Assembly: GCF_021568905.1 (NCBI RefSeq)
Contig: NZ_JAKGSB010000003.1
Location: forward strand, 426,216 to 490,215
DNA from: Zavarzinia marina
GTDB lineage: Bacteria; Pseudomonadota; Alphaproteobacteria; Zavarziniales; Zavarziniaceae
DNA length: 64,000 nucleotides
Direction of reading: 5' to 3'
Shown: piece after piece, positions 36,547 through 45,534 of the stretch
How the letters are laid out: each line of letters starts with the position of its first letter
Numbering within the stretch: position 1 is the first letter of the stretch
Notes under the pieces: model-generated
Told to the model about the DNA's origin: nothing
Databases searched by the model: none
Seen by the model: only the letters and a program-made list of their open reading frames with translations
Made by a program: the position numbers and the translations under genes

Positions 36547-38160
36547 TCAATGATCGGCGACGGGGCCCGCGCCGGGCTTCGGCAGACGCATCAGGGGGAT
36601 GAAGGCCAGGATCACCACGAAGATGATGCTCATGACCAGCAGCACGTCGGTGAAGGCGAGCACATAGGCTTCGCGCATCGTCATCTGGCGGACGAGGGCG
36701 AGGGCGGCGGCATCGCCGTCGATCGTGCCGCCGGCGAGGTCGGAGAGATGGGCGGACAGCCCCTCCATGGTCTGGCTGACCACGGGGCGGGCGGCATTCA
36801 CCGATTCCGACAGGCGCGACATGTGATGCGCCAGGCGGTCCGTCAGCATGGTGTTGATGATGGCGAGGCCGAAGGCGCCGCCCGTATTGCGCATGAGATT
36901 GTAGAGGCCCGAGCCGTTCTTCATCTGCCACGGCTCGAGAACGCCGAGGGAGAGCATGTTGGCCGGGATCATGCACGCCATGATGCCGAAGCCGCGCACC
37001 GCCTGGGGCACCACGAAAGCGGCGAAATCCGACTGCGAGGTCAGGAAGGAATTGAGGTAGACGCCGAGCGAGAAGGCGAAGAGCCCGAAGCCCAGCACCG
37101 CGCGCGGATCGAAGCGCCGGGCCATGATGCCGACGATCGGCGTGGCGAGGAACTGGCACGCCCCGGTCACCGCCAGCACGGTGCCGATGTGATAGCTGTC
37201 GTAGCCCGTGACCCGGCCGAGGAACAGCGGCAGGACATAGACCGAACCATACATGCCGAAGCCGATGGCGAAGGCGACGGCGCAGCCGACCGCGAAATTG
37301 CGGTTGGAAAAGACCCGGAGATCGATCACCGGTCGGGCGAAGGTGAAGGCGCGCCAGAAGAACCAGATCCCCCCGACCACGGCGAGGGCCGAGAAGAAGG
37401 CGATCTCGTCCGACTGGAACCAGTCGTTCTTGGCCCCTTCCTCGAGCACGAACTGGAGGGAGCCGAGGAAGATCGCCACCGCCGTGATGCCGGCGAGATC
37501 GAATCCGCGCAGCAGCTTCAGGTTCGGCTTGTCGATGTCCATCAGGGTGGCGGTCGTCAGCGTCACCAGGATGCCCGGGCCAATGTTCAGGAGGAACAGC
37601 CAGTGCCACGACAGCGCGGAGGTGATCCAGCCGCCGAGCGTCGGGCCCAGCGTCGGCCCCATGGTCGCGATCAGGCCCATGAGGACGGAGGCGCGCGGAT
37701 TGTTCCGCCCGAGAACGGTGAAGGAGGTGGCGAAGACGGTCGGGATCATCGCCCCGCCCAGGAAGCCCTGGAGCACCCGAAAGGCGATCATGGATTCGAT
37801 CGACCAGGAAAAGGCGCAGGCGAAGCTGGCGATGGTGAAGCCGCCGCAGGAGACGACGAAGAGCCAGCGCGTCGACATCACCTGGCTCAGCCAGCCCGAC
37901 AGCGGAATGATGATGACTTCGGCGATCAGGTAGGACGACTGCACCCAGCCGATCTCGTCCGGCGCGGCGCCCAGCCCGGCCTGGATCTCGGACAGGGAGG
38001 AGGCGACGATCTGGATGTCCAGGATCGCCATGAACATGCCGACCACCATGACGAAGAAGCCGATCAGGTGGCGGCGTTCGGGCTTCGGGTCGCCGGACGA
38101 GGCGGCCGCCGCCGTGGGGGATACGGCCTCCGGGGGGGAGGAGGCGTCGGCGACGGCCAT
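36547..38160 (-). CDS. DHA2 family MFS drug efflux permease (EmrB/QacA type)
   Basis: A 537-residue transporter with about 14 membrane helices. It has the family motif MFMAILDIQIVASSLSEIQAGLG in helix 1, the motif-A-like WLSQVMSTRWLFVVSC, and the antiporter motif C-like GPTLGPTLGGWITSALSWHWLFLLNIGPG. It should export hydrophobic drugs or metabolites by proton antiport together with the periplasmic adaptor encoded just upstream (35 nt away). The N-terminal 30 residues are a low-complexity Ala/Ser/Pro tail. An outer-membrane channel gene is not adjacent. Confidence 0.94.
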   Translation of the reverse strand: MAVADASSPPEAVSPTAAAASSGDPKPERRHLIGFFVMVVGMFMAILDIQIVASSLSEIQAGLGAAPDEIGWVQSSYLIAEVIIIPLSGWLSQVMSTRWLFVVSCGGFTIASFACAFSWSIESMIAFRVLQGFLGGAMIPTVFATSFTVLGRNNPRASVLMGLIATMGPTLGPTLGGWITSALSWHWLFLLNIGPGILVTLTTATLMDIDKPNLKLLRGFDLAGITAVAIFLGSLQFVLEEGAKNDWFQSDEIAFFSALAVVGGIWFFWRAFTFARPVIDLRVFSNRNFAVGCAVAFAIGFGMYGSVYVLPLFLGRVTGYDSYHIGTVLAVTGACQFLATPIVGIMARRFDPRAVLGFGLFAFSLGVYLNSFLTSQSDFAAFVVPQAVRGFGIMACMIPANMLSLGVLEPWQMKNGSGLYNLMRNTGGAFGLAIINTMLTDRLAHHMSRLSESVNAARPVVSQTMEGLSAHLSDLAGGTIDGDAAALALVRQMTMREAYVLAFTDVLLVMSIIFVVILAFIPLMRLPKPGAGPVADH

Positions 38161-38195
38161 GGGAATTCCGTTACGCTCGCGTCAGGGCGCGGTGA

Positions 38196-39266
38196 TCAGG
38201 GCTGCGCGTTGTCGGCCACTTCCGACGGCGCGGGCACATAGGCGACCGCCGCCGGTTCGACCGAGGTGTCGACGGTGACGACCACCGACAGGCCCGGCAC
38301 CAGACGGGCCGGATATTCGTCGAGATGAATCTTCACCGGCACGCGCTGCACGACCTTGGTGAAATTGCCGCTGGCGTTTTCGGGCGGCAGCAGGCTGAAC
38401 AGGGCACCGGACGCAGGGCTGAAACTTTCGATCTTGCCGTGCAGGGTGACGCCCGGCAGCGCGTCGACCGAAACCTCGACCGGCTGGCCGGCACCCATGT
38501 CGGCCAGTTGGGTTTCCTTGAAGTTGGCTTCGATCCACAGGTCCTGGACCGGCACGATCGACAGCAGCACGGCGCCCGGCCGCGCATATTGGCCGGCGAC
38601 GACACCGCGGTTGCCGACGACGCCGGCGACGGGGGCGCGGATCACCGTATCCTTCAGGTCCTCCTCGGCCAGCGCGAGCTGGGCTTCGGCGCGCTGGCGG
38701 GCGGCCTTGGCTTCGACCAGCTTGGTCTGCATCACCGCCTGTTCGGCCTTCTGCACGCCGACATTGGCGGTGGCGCTGGCCAGCGCGGCGGCGGCCTTGG
38801 CGCTGTCGGCCCTGGAGGTGTCCAGCTTCTGGCGCGTCGCGTAATCGCCGGTCGCCAGCTTGCTCATGCGGGCGAGGTCGCGGGACGCGCGCTCGGCCTC
38901 CGCCTTGGCACTGGTTTCCTGGGCTTCGGCCATGGTGATGCGCAGCACCTGCTGCTCGATCTGGCTCGACAGGGTGTCGATGTCGGCGGCGGCGGCGGCG
39001 GCAGCGGCGCGCGCCGCGTCGGCCGTGGCGCGATAGCTCGAGTCGTCGATGCGCAGCAGCACGTCGCCGGCGCGGACCAACTGGTTGTCGGACACCATGA
39101 CCTGCGCCACCACGCCCTGCACGCGGGTGCTGATGGGCGCGATGTCGGCATGGACATAGGCGTCGTCGGTCGAAACCAGATGGCGGGTGAGGTACAGCCA
39201 GCCAGCGAAGGCGAGGGCGGCGATCACGAAGCCCCCCAGCAACCCGTATTTCACCTGCGGCTTCAT
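38196..39266 (-). CDS. HlyD family membrane fusion protein (EmrA type)
   Basis: A 356-residue periplasmic adaptor. A single N-terminal membrane helix (about 8-26) precedes the biotinyl-lipoyl-like HlyD_D23 region (VSTDDAYVHADIAPISTRVQGVVAQVMV). A long coiled-coil hairpin follows (about 75-205), then the second half of the lipoyl domain (DTVIRAPVAGVVGNRGVVAGQYARPG) and a beta-barrel. It pairs with the downstream DHA2 permease to form an EmrAB-like efflux pump. It is divergent from a TetR gene with a palindromic operator between them. Confidence 0.95.
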   Translation of the reverse strand: MKPQVKYGLLGGFVIAALAFAGWLYLTRHLVSTDDAYVHADIAPISTRVQGVVAQVMVSDNQLVRAGDVLLRIDDSSYRATADAARAAAAAAAADIDTLSSQIEQQVLRITMAEAQETSAKAEAERASRDLARMSKLATGDYATRQKLDTSRADSAKAAAALASATANVGVQKAEQAVMQTKLVEAKAARQRAEAQLALAEEDLKDTVIRAPVAGVVGNRGVVAGQYARPGAVLLSIVPVQDLWIEANFKETQLADMGAGQPVEVSVDALPGVTLHGKIESFSPASGALFSLLPPENASGNFTKVVQRVPVKIHLDEYPARLVPGLSVVVTVDTSVEPAAVAYVPAPSEVADNAQP

Positions 39267-39293
39267 CGCGCCCTCGTTCCCGGAATAAACTGT

Positions 39294-39313
39294 ACTGAAC
39301 CGTTCAGTTCAGT
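39294..39313. promoter_or_regulatory. Palindromic operator in the emrA-like/tetR intergenic region
   Basis: ACTGAA-CCG-TTCAGT (39294-39308) is a perfect dyad, directly followed by a third half-site TTCAGT (39308-39313). This is the pattern expected of a TetR/AcrR repressor controlling both itself and the efflux operon. It lies 27 bp upstream of the adaptor ATG. Confidence 0.6.
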
Positions 39314-39449
39314 CTATATAGCACCAAGACGGCGCCTTGACATCTATTGCCGCCATGCAGCATTCGCATGGCAGGATGGTCCGGGCGACGCGGGGCCGAA
39401 ACGCCGCGCGGACGCGACGGCAAGCCGAGGATTCGGCGAGAGTAAGGAC

Positions 39450-40097
39450 ATGAAGGACGATAGTGGAAAGGATCCCGGCTGCACCGGATCCGCCAAATAC
39501 GAACAGGTGATGACGGCGGCGGCGGCGCTGTTCCTCGACCGCGGCTTCGCCGGCACCTCGATGGACGCCGTGGCGCGGGAAGCCGGGGTTTCCAAGGCGA
39601 CGGTCTATGCCCATTTCGCCTCCAAGGAGGATCTGTTCGAGGCCATGGTGGCGCGCGGCTCGGCCGAACGTTTCGCCAGCCTGATGCATGCCGATCTCGA
39701 CTCGCTCGATCCCGAGCAGGCGCTGTCGCGCATCGCCCATGAATTCCTCGGCGTGCTGACCAGCCCGCAATCCCTGAAGACCATGCGCGTGGTGATGGCC
39801 GAGGCCGGGCGCCGGCCGGACGTCGCGGCGCGCTTCTACCGGGCCGGGCCCGCGCGGGTGGTGGCGGCGCTGACCGCCTATCTCGAACGCGCCAAGGCGC
39901 GCGGCGCCCTCGACATCGACGATCCGCGCATCGCCGCCGAACTCTTCTTCGGCATGATCCGGGGCGATCTGCACATCCGCCGCCTGCTCGGCCTCGCCGA
40001 CTCGCCCGACGCCGCCGACGTCGCCCGCCTCGCCGATGCCGCGGTGGCGAGCTTCCTGCGCGCCCATCTGCCCCGTCCGGGCGGTGGAAAGGCCTGA
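39450..40097 (+). CDS. TetR/AcrR family regulator of the efflux pair
   Basis: A 215-residue repressor with the helix-turn-helix VMTAAAALFLDRGFAGTSMDAVAREAGVSKATVYAHFASKEDLFEAMV (about 20-67). The C-terminal ligand domain is of the AefR/TetR_C type (AELFFGMIRGDLHIRRLLGL). The ATG at 39450 is used because the helix-turn-helix begins about 20 residues on; the upstream open frame is antisense to the adaptor gene. It is divergent from the EmrAB-like operon. Confidence 0.92.
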   Translation: MKDDSGKDPGCTGSAKYEQVMTAAAALFLDRGFAGTSMDAVAREAGVSKATVYAHFASKEDLFEAMVARGSAERFASLMHADLDSLDPEQALSRIAHEFLGVLTSPQSLKTMRVVMAEAGRRPDVAARFYRAGPARVVAALTAYLERAKARGALDIDDPRIAAELFFGMIRGDLHIRRLLGLADSPDAADVARLADAAVASFLRAHLPRPGGGKA

Positions 40098-40185
40098 AAA
40101 ACAAGGCGGTAGCGTCAAGGTCCGGTGACAGCTTCCCGCGCGATGCTCTAATCTCGCGACGCTTGGGAGGAGAGACCGCGCGCAC

Positions 40186-42717
40186 ATGAGCACCATCGTC
40201 GGCACCGTATTCGCCATCGCCGGTCTGCTGGCCCTGATCAGCATCCTGCCCGCCGTCGCGCGGCGCCTGTCGGTTCCCTACAGCGTCGTCCTCGCCCTGG
40301 TCGGCATCGCCGTCGGCGTGCTGTCCTCGGCCGCCGGCGCCTCGGCCATCGACGGGCCGGTCGGCGACATGCTGCAGGAGTGGCGGCAGTTCACTTCCAG
40401 TTCCGTCGTCTTCCTGGTCGTCTTCCTGCCGATCCTGCTGTTCGAAGCCTCGCTCGGTATCGATGCGCGGGAATTGTTCGAGGATCTGGTGCCCGTCCTG
40501 CTGCTTGCCGTCGTGGCTGTGCTGGCGGCGACGGTCTCGGTCGGGTTCGCGCTTTCCTATGCCGGGCCCTTCGGGCTCATTCCCTGCCTGTTGCTGGCCT
40601 CGATCATCTCGACCACCGATCCGGCGGCGGTGATCGCCATCTTCCGCGATCTCGGCGCGCCCCGCCGCCTCTCCCTCCTGGTCGAGGGGGAATCGGTGTT
40701 CAACGATGCCGCCGCCATCACCGTCTTCACCATGCTGATGGCGGCGCTGACCCGGGGGCAGGATCTCGACGGCATGTCGGGGCTGTGGCTGTTCCTCGGC
40801 CATTTCGCCATCGGTCTCGGCATCGGCTTCGGCTTCGGCCTGATCGCGACATGGCTGGTCCCCTTCCTGCACGACAACCGCCTGTCGGAACTCACGCTGA
40901 CGGTCGGTGGCGCCTATCTCGCCTATATCCTGCCGGAGCATTACCTTCAGGCCTCGGGCGTCGTCTCGGTCGTCGTCTTCGCGCTCGCCTTCGGGGCGCT
41001 GGGGCGGACCCGCATCGCGCCCGACAATTGGCGCCACCTGCATCATTCGTGGCAGACGCTCGGCTTCTGGGCCAATTCCCTGATCTTCGTGCTCGCCGCC
41101 ATGCTGGCGCCGAAGACGCTCGCCACCATCACGGTGCAGGACGTCGTCCTCCTGCTGGTGCTGGTCGCGGCCGCGCTCGCCGCCCGCGCGCTGGTCATCT
41201 TCGGGCTGATGCCGCTGGTCACCGCCGTCGGTCTCGCCCAACGGGTGACGCCCGCCTATAAGGCGGTGATCGTCTGGGGCGGCTTGCGCGGTGCCGTCAC
41301 CTTGGCACTGGCGCTGGCGGCGACCGAGAACCCCTGGCTCGATCCGGATCTGAAGCGCTTCATCGGCGTTCTCGCCACCACCTATGTGCTCTTCACCCTG
41401 CTGGTGAACGGCCTGACCCTGAAGCCGCTGATCCGCCTTCTCGGCCTCGACAGGCTGTCGCCCAGCGACGTCGCGACCCGCGACCGGGTCATGGCGCTGA
41501 GCCTCAATCAGGTGACGGCGAAGACGGCGGAACTGGCGCGCGAGCACCGGATCGACGACAAGGCGCTGAAGAAGGTCACCTCCTATTACGAGCGCCGGCT
41601 GGCGGAACTCGAACTCGCTTCCAGCCTGGAGCCGGCGCGGGGCGGCGGCGAGGATGTCGGCAATGCCGGCCTCGTCACCCTGGCCCGGCGCGAGCAGGCG
41701 GTCTATCTCGCCATGTTCGAGAACCGGGTGATCGGCCGCGACCTGGTGGTGCCCCTGGTCTCCATGGCGGCGCGCCTCGCCGATGCCGCCAAGGCCGGCG
41801 GGCGCGCGGATTATGCGCGGGAAGCGCAGGCCGTGCTCGGCTTCCGGCCCCTGCTGCGCCTCGCCCTGGTGCTGCAACGCCGCCTCGGCTGGAACCGGCC
41901 GCTGGCGGTCGCCCTCGAGGCGCGGCTGGAGCGGTTCCTGATCATGCAGTCGGCGCTGCGCGAAATGGCGTTCTATGTCCGCCGCACCCTGGCCCCGGTG
42001 TTCGGGCCCGAGGCCGCCGACCTGCTGTTCGAGACGATCGAGACGCGGATCGCCGGCCTGGTGTCGGCGATCGACGCCCTGAAGCTGCAATACCCCGAAT
42101 ATGCCGGCGAGCTGGAGACCCGCTATCTCGCCCGTGCCGCCATGGGGCAGGAAGCGATCGCCTACAACGAGATGGCGGAGGAGGGCGCGGTCTCGACCGA
42201 GATCCGCGACGCCCTGCTGCGCGATCTCGACACCAGGCGCACCTTGATCAGCCGGGCGCCGCGCCTCGACCTGCGCATGACGCGGGCCGACCTCATTCGC
42301 CGGGTGCCCATCTTCGCCGGCCTGGACGAGGAACGCCGCGCGTCCCTCGCCGGCATGCTGCGGCCCCATCTGGCGGTGCCGGGCGAGCGTATCATGACCA
42401 CCGGCGAACGCGGCGACACGATGTATTTCATCTCGTCCGGCGCCCTCGAGGTCGCCTTCGGCGGCCAGAAGATCAGGCTTGGTTCCGGCGCCTTCGTCGG
42501 CGAGATGGCGCTGCTGTTCGACCGGCCCCGCAACGCCGACGTCACCGCGCTCGCCTATTGCCAGTTGCTGGAACTGACCCGCCGCGACTTCGAGCGCCTG
42601 ATGGCGACCGACGACGGCGTGCGCGAGGCGATCCGCGCCGCCGCCGAGGAACGCGCCCAGGCGCAATCGCAGGCGACGCAGCCCCAGGCCGCCGGGGCCC
42701 CGGCCTCGGGACGCTAG
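40186..42717 (+). CDS. CPA1 family sodium/proton antiporter with C-terminal cyclic-nucleotide-binding domain
   Basis: An 843-residue protein. The N-terminal about 420 residues form a NhaP/NHE-type antiporter with about 12 helices and the markers LFEASLGIDARELFED, ISTTDPAAVIAIFRDLGAPRRLSLLVEGESVFNDAAAITVF and WGGLRGAVTLALALA. A long cytoplasmic helical region follows. A cNMP-binding domain near 700-810 (VPIFAGLDEERRASLAGMLRPHLAVPGERIMTTGERGDTMYFISSGALEV...LGSGAFVGEMALLFDRPRNADVTAL) closes the protein. This domain suggests gating by a cyclic nucleotide. It converges on the HAD gene with 4 nt between stops. Confidence 0.93.
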   Translation: MSTIVGTVFAIAGLLALISILPAVARRLSVPYSVVLALVGIAVGVLSSAAGASAIDGPVGDMLQEWRQFTSSSVVFLVVFLPILLFEASLGIDARELFEDLVPVLLLAVVAVLAATVSVGFALSYAGPFGLIPCLLLASIISTTDPAAVIAIFRDLGAPRRLSLLVEGESVFNDAAAITVFTMLMAALTRGQDLDGMSGLWLFLGHFAIGLGIGFGFGLIATWLVPFLHDNRLSELTLTVGGAYLAYILPEHYLQASGVVSVVVFALAFGALGRTRIAPDNWRHLHHSWQTLGFWANSLIFVLAAMLAPKTLATITVQDVVLLLVLVAAALAARALVIFGLMPLVTAVGLAQRVTPAYKAVIVWGGLRGAVTLALALAATENPWLDPDLKRFIGVLATTYVLFTLLVNGLTLKPLIRLLGLDRLSPSDVATRDRVMALSLNQVTAKTAELAREHRIDDKALKKVTSYYERRLAELELASSLEPARGGGEDVGNAGLVTLARREQAVYLAMFENRVIGRDLVVPLVSMAARLADAAKAGGRADYAREAQAVLGFRPLLRLALVLQRRLGWNRPLAVALEARLERFLIMQSALREMAFYVRRTLAPVFGPEAADLLFETIETRIAGLVSAIDALKLQYPEYAGELETRYLARAAMGQEAIAYNEMAEEGAVSTEIRDALLRDLDTRRTLISRAPRLDLRMTRADLIRRVPIFAGLDEERRASLAGMLRPHLAVPGERIMTTGERGDTMYFISSGALEVAFGGQKIRLGSGAFVGEMALLFDRPRNADVTALAYCQLLELTRRDFERLMATDDGVREAIRAAAEERAQAQSQATQPQAAGAPASGR

Positions 42718-42721
42718 GCGT

Positions 42722-43360
42722 TCAGCGGAGTTTCAGATCGAGGATCGCTTCGAGATCGCTGAGCGCCTGGACCGCGGCGGTCACCTTGATGGTGTGCATG
42801 CCCATCGCCTTGGCGGGCTTCAGGTTCACGCCCAGGTCGTCGAGATAGACCACGCGAGCGGGATCGACGGCCATGATCTCGCAGGCCATGGCATAGAAGC
42901 GCGGATCGGGCTTGCGCACGCCCACACGCCGGCTCTCGATCACCGCTTCGAATTCGGCCATGACCGCGCCGATCTCCGTCTCATAGGCGGCGCCTGCACC
43001 GGCATCGTTCACGTTGTTGGTGAGGCAGGCGGTGCGGTAATGGCGTTTCACCCGGCGCAGGGCCTCGACCATTTCGGGGCGAAGGGCGCCGTGGATGACG
43101 GCGACCACGTCGCGCCCGCGAAGCTCGATGCCCAGCGCCGCCGCCTCGGCCGCGAAGGCCGCATCGAAACCGTCGAGGTCGATTTCGGAACGTTCGAAGC
43201 GGGCCCAGGCGTTGCTGTCCGGATCGGTCGCATTGATGCGGCGGATGGTGTCGGCGGGCAGACCGCGCGCCGCTTCCAGCACATTGAAGGCTTCGAAGGG
43301 CGACGTGAGGATGACGCCGCCGAAATCGAAGAACACGGCGTCGAAGGCGGGATTGGGCAT
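42722..43360 (-). CDS. HAD-IA family hydrolase (ACAD10/epoxide-hydrolase N-domain-like)
   Basis: A 212-residue HAD phosphatase. Motif I is FFDFGGVILTSPFEAF, motif II TNNVND, motif III Lys in GVRKPDPRFYAMAC, and motif IV VVYLDDLGVNLKPAKAMGM. The DFGGV form with F between the aspartate and glycine resembles the HAD domain of ACAD10 and the N-domain of soluble epoxide hydrolase. Note that the usual second aspartate of DxD is replaced by Gly, which weakens a standard phosphatase assignment. It is the last gene of the chvI-to-HPr transcription unit (6 nt after HPr). Confidence 0.85.
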   Translation of the reverse strand: MPNPAFDAVFFDFGGVILTSPFEAFNVLEAARGLPADTIRRINATDPDSNAWARFERSEIDLDGFDAAFAAEAAALGIELRGRDVVAVIHGALRPEMVEALRRVKRHYRTACLTNNVNDAGAGAAYETEIGAVMAEFEAVIESRRVGVRKPDPRFYAMACEIMAVDPARVVYLDDLGVNLKPAKAMGMHTIKVTAAVQALSDLEAILDLKLR

Positions 43361-43366
43361 GGCGCG

Positions 43367-43663
43367 CTATTCGTCTTCGTTGAAGCGGTTGTCCACCAGT
43401 TCGGCCAGCGCGGTCAGCGCCGCCTCGGCTTCCGGCCCGGTCGCCGAGACGTCGATGGTGGTGCCCTTGGCGGCGGCCAGCATCATCAGGCCCATGATCG
43501 AGGTGCCGGTCACGACGGCGCCGTCCTTGGTGACCAGAACCTCGGCGTCGAAACGGCTGGCGGTGGTGACGAATTTCGCCGCCGCGCGGGCGTGCAGGCC
43601 GCGCCGGTTGCAGATCTTCAACTGTCGGGTGGGGGCGGTGGGATCGTCTTCCGCGATGCTCAC
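43367..43663 (-). CDS. HPr family phosphocarrier protein
   Basis: A 98-residue PTS phosphocarrier. The active-site histidine is His24 in NRRGLHARAAAKF, and the regulatory serine equivalent is Ser55 in TSIMGLMMLAA. It has a longer acidic N-terminus than E. coli HPr and an acidic tail. In alphaproteobacteria this HPr serves a regulatory PTS rather than sugar uptake. The start overlaps the EIIA stop by 4 nt. Enzyme I is not in the window. Confidence 0.94.
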   Translation of the reverse strand: MSIAEDDPTAPTRQLKICNRRGLHARAAAKFVTTASRFDAEVLVTKDGAVVTGTSIMGLMMLAAAKGTTIDVSATGPEAEAALTALAELVDNRFNEDE

Positions 43664-44067
43664 GCCTGTTCCCCCGCGAGCATGGCCGAGGCGACGGAGA
43701 TATATTTGCGCCCGGCCTCCTGGGCGGCGACCAGGGCGTCGGCCAGATCCATCTTGCTGCGCACGCTGGCCAGCTTGATCAGCATCGGCAGGTTGACCCC
43801 GGCAACGACTTCCACCCCCGGCCGCTCCATCACGGAAATGGCCAGATTGGAGGGGGTGCCGCCGAACATGTCGGTCAGGATGATCACCCCCTTGCCCCGG
43901 TCGACGGCGGCGACCGCATCGACGATGTCGCTGCGGCGCTGCTCCATGTCGTCTTCGGCACCGATGCAGATGGCCCTGACGGCCTGTTGCGGACCGACGA
44001 CATGTTCCGTCGCCGCTATGAACTCTTCGGCCAGGCGACCATGGGTCACCAGTACGAGGCCGATCAT
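43660..44067 (-). CDS. PTS EIIA component, mannose/fructose type (ManX/EIIA-Man-like)
   Basis: A 135-residue protein with the phospho-accepting His9 in LVLVTHGRLAEEF, followed by GVIILTDMFGGTPSNLA and VVAGVNLPMLIKLASVR, the EIIA-Man fold signatures. ATG 44067 is the family start; the open frame upstream is not conserved in style. With HPr and HprK it forms the regulatory PTS output, whose known partner in Rhizobiales is the ChvG/ChvI and KdpD-type control. It starts 22 nt after rapZ. Confidence 0.93.
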   Translation of the reverse strand: MIGLVLVTHGRLAEEFIAATEHVVGPQQAVRAICIGAEDDMEQRRSDIVDAVAAVDRGKGVIILTDMFGGTPSNLAISVMERPGVEVVAGVNLPMLIKLASVRSKMDLADALVAAQEAGRKYISVASAMLAGEQA

Positions 44068-44089
44068 GGCTCCATTCGACAAGTCAACC

Positions 44090-45010
44090 TCAAGCGAACA
44101 ACGTATCGCGATGTATGACCGTGACGCGATGACCGCTTTCGCGCAAGACCCCGCCGACACGTTCCGCCATAAAGACCGACCGGTGGCGCCCCCCGGTGCA
44201 GCCGAAAGCCACCGTCAGATAGGATTTCCCCTCTTTCTGGTAGAGCGGCAGGAGAAAGGTCAGCATGCCTGTCACATGCTGATCGAATTCCGGAAATACG
44301 GGATCGGCGGCGACATAGGCCGCCACCTCGGGGTCGCGCCCGGTGCCGGGGCGCAGTTCCGGCACCCAATGGGGGTTGTCCAGGAAGCGCACGTCGAACA
44401 CCAGATCGGCTTCGCGCGGCAGGCCCTTCTTGTAGGAGAAGGACATCATGGTGACCGACAGGCCGCCGACCGAATCGAGGGGGTAGCGCTGCTTGATCAG
44501 GCGCTTCAGGTCGTTGGTCGTCAGCAGGGTGGTGTCGATGACGTCGTCCGAATCGTCGCGCACGTCCGCCATCAGGCGCTGTTCGAGGGCGATGCCGTCG
44601 CGCACCGGCCGGTCCTCCGCCATGGGATGGCGGTGGCGGGTCTCGGTATAGCGCCGGGCCAGGACGTCTTCCGCGCAGTCGATGAAGGCGACCTGGAGGT
44701 CGAGGTCGGCCCTCTCCCGCAGCGCCTCCACCCGGCGCAGGAACTGTTCGGCGGAAAAGCCGCGGCTGCGGATGTCGACATTGATGGCGACGCCGCGCGC
44801 CGGATGCTCCTCGCCGGGGGAAAGCAGGGCGGTCAGGAAGGCGAGGGGCAGATTGTCGATGGTCTCGTAGCCGAGATCCTCCAGCGCCTTCATGGCGGTC
44901 GACTTGCCGGCGCCGGAGAGCCCGGTCACCAGCACGACGACGAGGCGGTCGGCGGGCGCCACGGTCTCCTCCTCGTCCTGCGAAGCCTCGGGCGGAAAAT
45001 ACTCGTTCAT
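44090..45010 (-). CDS. rapZ: RNase adapter protein RapZ (YvcJ family)
   Basis: A 306-residue nucleotide-binding protein. Walker A is GLSGAGKS at residues 30-37, the Walker B-like region is VAFIDCAEDVLARRYTETRRHP in outline, and the C-terminal RapZ domain has FSYKKGLPREADLVFDVRFLDNPHW and FGCTGGRHRSVFMAE. Homologues bind small RNA and control amino-sugar synthesis through RNase E; in alphaproteobacteria the role is less clear. The start overlaps the hprK stop (ATGA). Confidence 0.95.
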   Translation of the reverse strand: MNEYFPPEASQDEEETVAPADRLVVVLVTGLSGAGKSTAMKALEDLGYETIDNLPLAFLTALLSPGEEHPARGVAINVDIRSRGFSAEQFLRRVEALRERADLDLQVAFIDCAEDVLARRYTETRHRHPMAEDRPVRDGIALEQRLMADVRDDSDDVIDTTLLTTNDLKRLIKQRYPLDSVGGLSVTMMSFSYKKGLPREADLVFDVRFLDNPHWVPELRPGTGRDPEVAAYVAADPVFPEFDQHVTGMLTFLLPLYQKEGKSYLTVAFGCTGGRHRSVFMAERVGGVLRESGHRVTVIHRDTLFA

Positions 45011-45456
45011 CGAATCACCTCGACGGCGCCGGTGGCGGCACCCAGCGCCAGCGCGACCTTGAAGGCGGCGGACGGCTCGAAAGGGGTAACGGCAATCTGT
45101 GACAGGCGCATGTCGCCGACCATGGCCTCGGCCGGGGTCGGCATGCGTTCCAGGGCTTCGGGCGCCACGAGATCGACGACCAGTGCCAGGGGGATCTCGT
45201 CGACCGCCGTCATCGCGACGATGCCGAGGCCGCGGACCTCGATCCTGCCGCGAATCGCCGCCGGCGCGCTGGCCAGCAGCGTGTCCCGATCCCGCTTCAG
45301 AACGACCTGATCGTCGGCCACGAGGCGCGCGCCCCGTTCGATCAGGCGGAGCGCCAGATCGGATTTGCCCGCCCCCGACGGCCCGCGCAGCAGGACGCCG
45401 TGCGGCCCGAGGGCGACACAGGTGCCATGAAGGAGGAAAGAGGCGGCGCCGGACAT
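45007..45456 (-). CDS. hprK: HPr kinase/phosphorylase, short alphaproteobacterial form
   Basis: About 149 residues from ATG 45456 (MSGAASFLLHGTCVALGPHGVLLRGPSGAGKSDLALRLIERGARLVADD). An in-frame ATG at 45504 would add 16 residues. Walker A GPSGAGKS is intact, and the HprK C-terminal segments (RGRIEVRGLGIVAMTAVDE, ALVVDLV) are present. The N-terminal domain of Gram-positive HprK is missing, as usual in this class. It should phosphorylate HPr on serine. It sits between chvG and rapZ. Confidence 0.9.
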   Translation of the reverse strand: MSGAASFLLHGTCVALGPHGVLLRGPSGAGKSDLALRLIERGARLVADDQVVLKRDRDTLLASAPAAIRGRIEVRGLGIVAMTAVDEIPLALVVDLVAPEALERMPTPAEAMVGDMRLSQIAVTPFEPSAAFKVALALGAATGAVEVIR

Positions 45457-45534
45457 GGCGCCAAGGTGCGACGGGACCGTGGCGGCGTCAATCGACCACC
45501 TCATCCGGTCATCCGGCTCATCCGGCCGTCCCGC

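Noticed and set aside
39304..42666. A 1120-codon minus-strand open frame antisense to the CPA1 antiporter gene
   Set aside because: Its product is low-complexity and His/Gln/Arg-rich with no motif, while the plus-strand frame holds a complete antiporter and cNMP domain. Long antisense frames are an effect of high GC.
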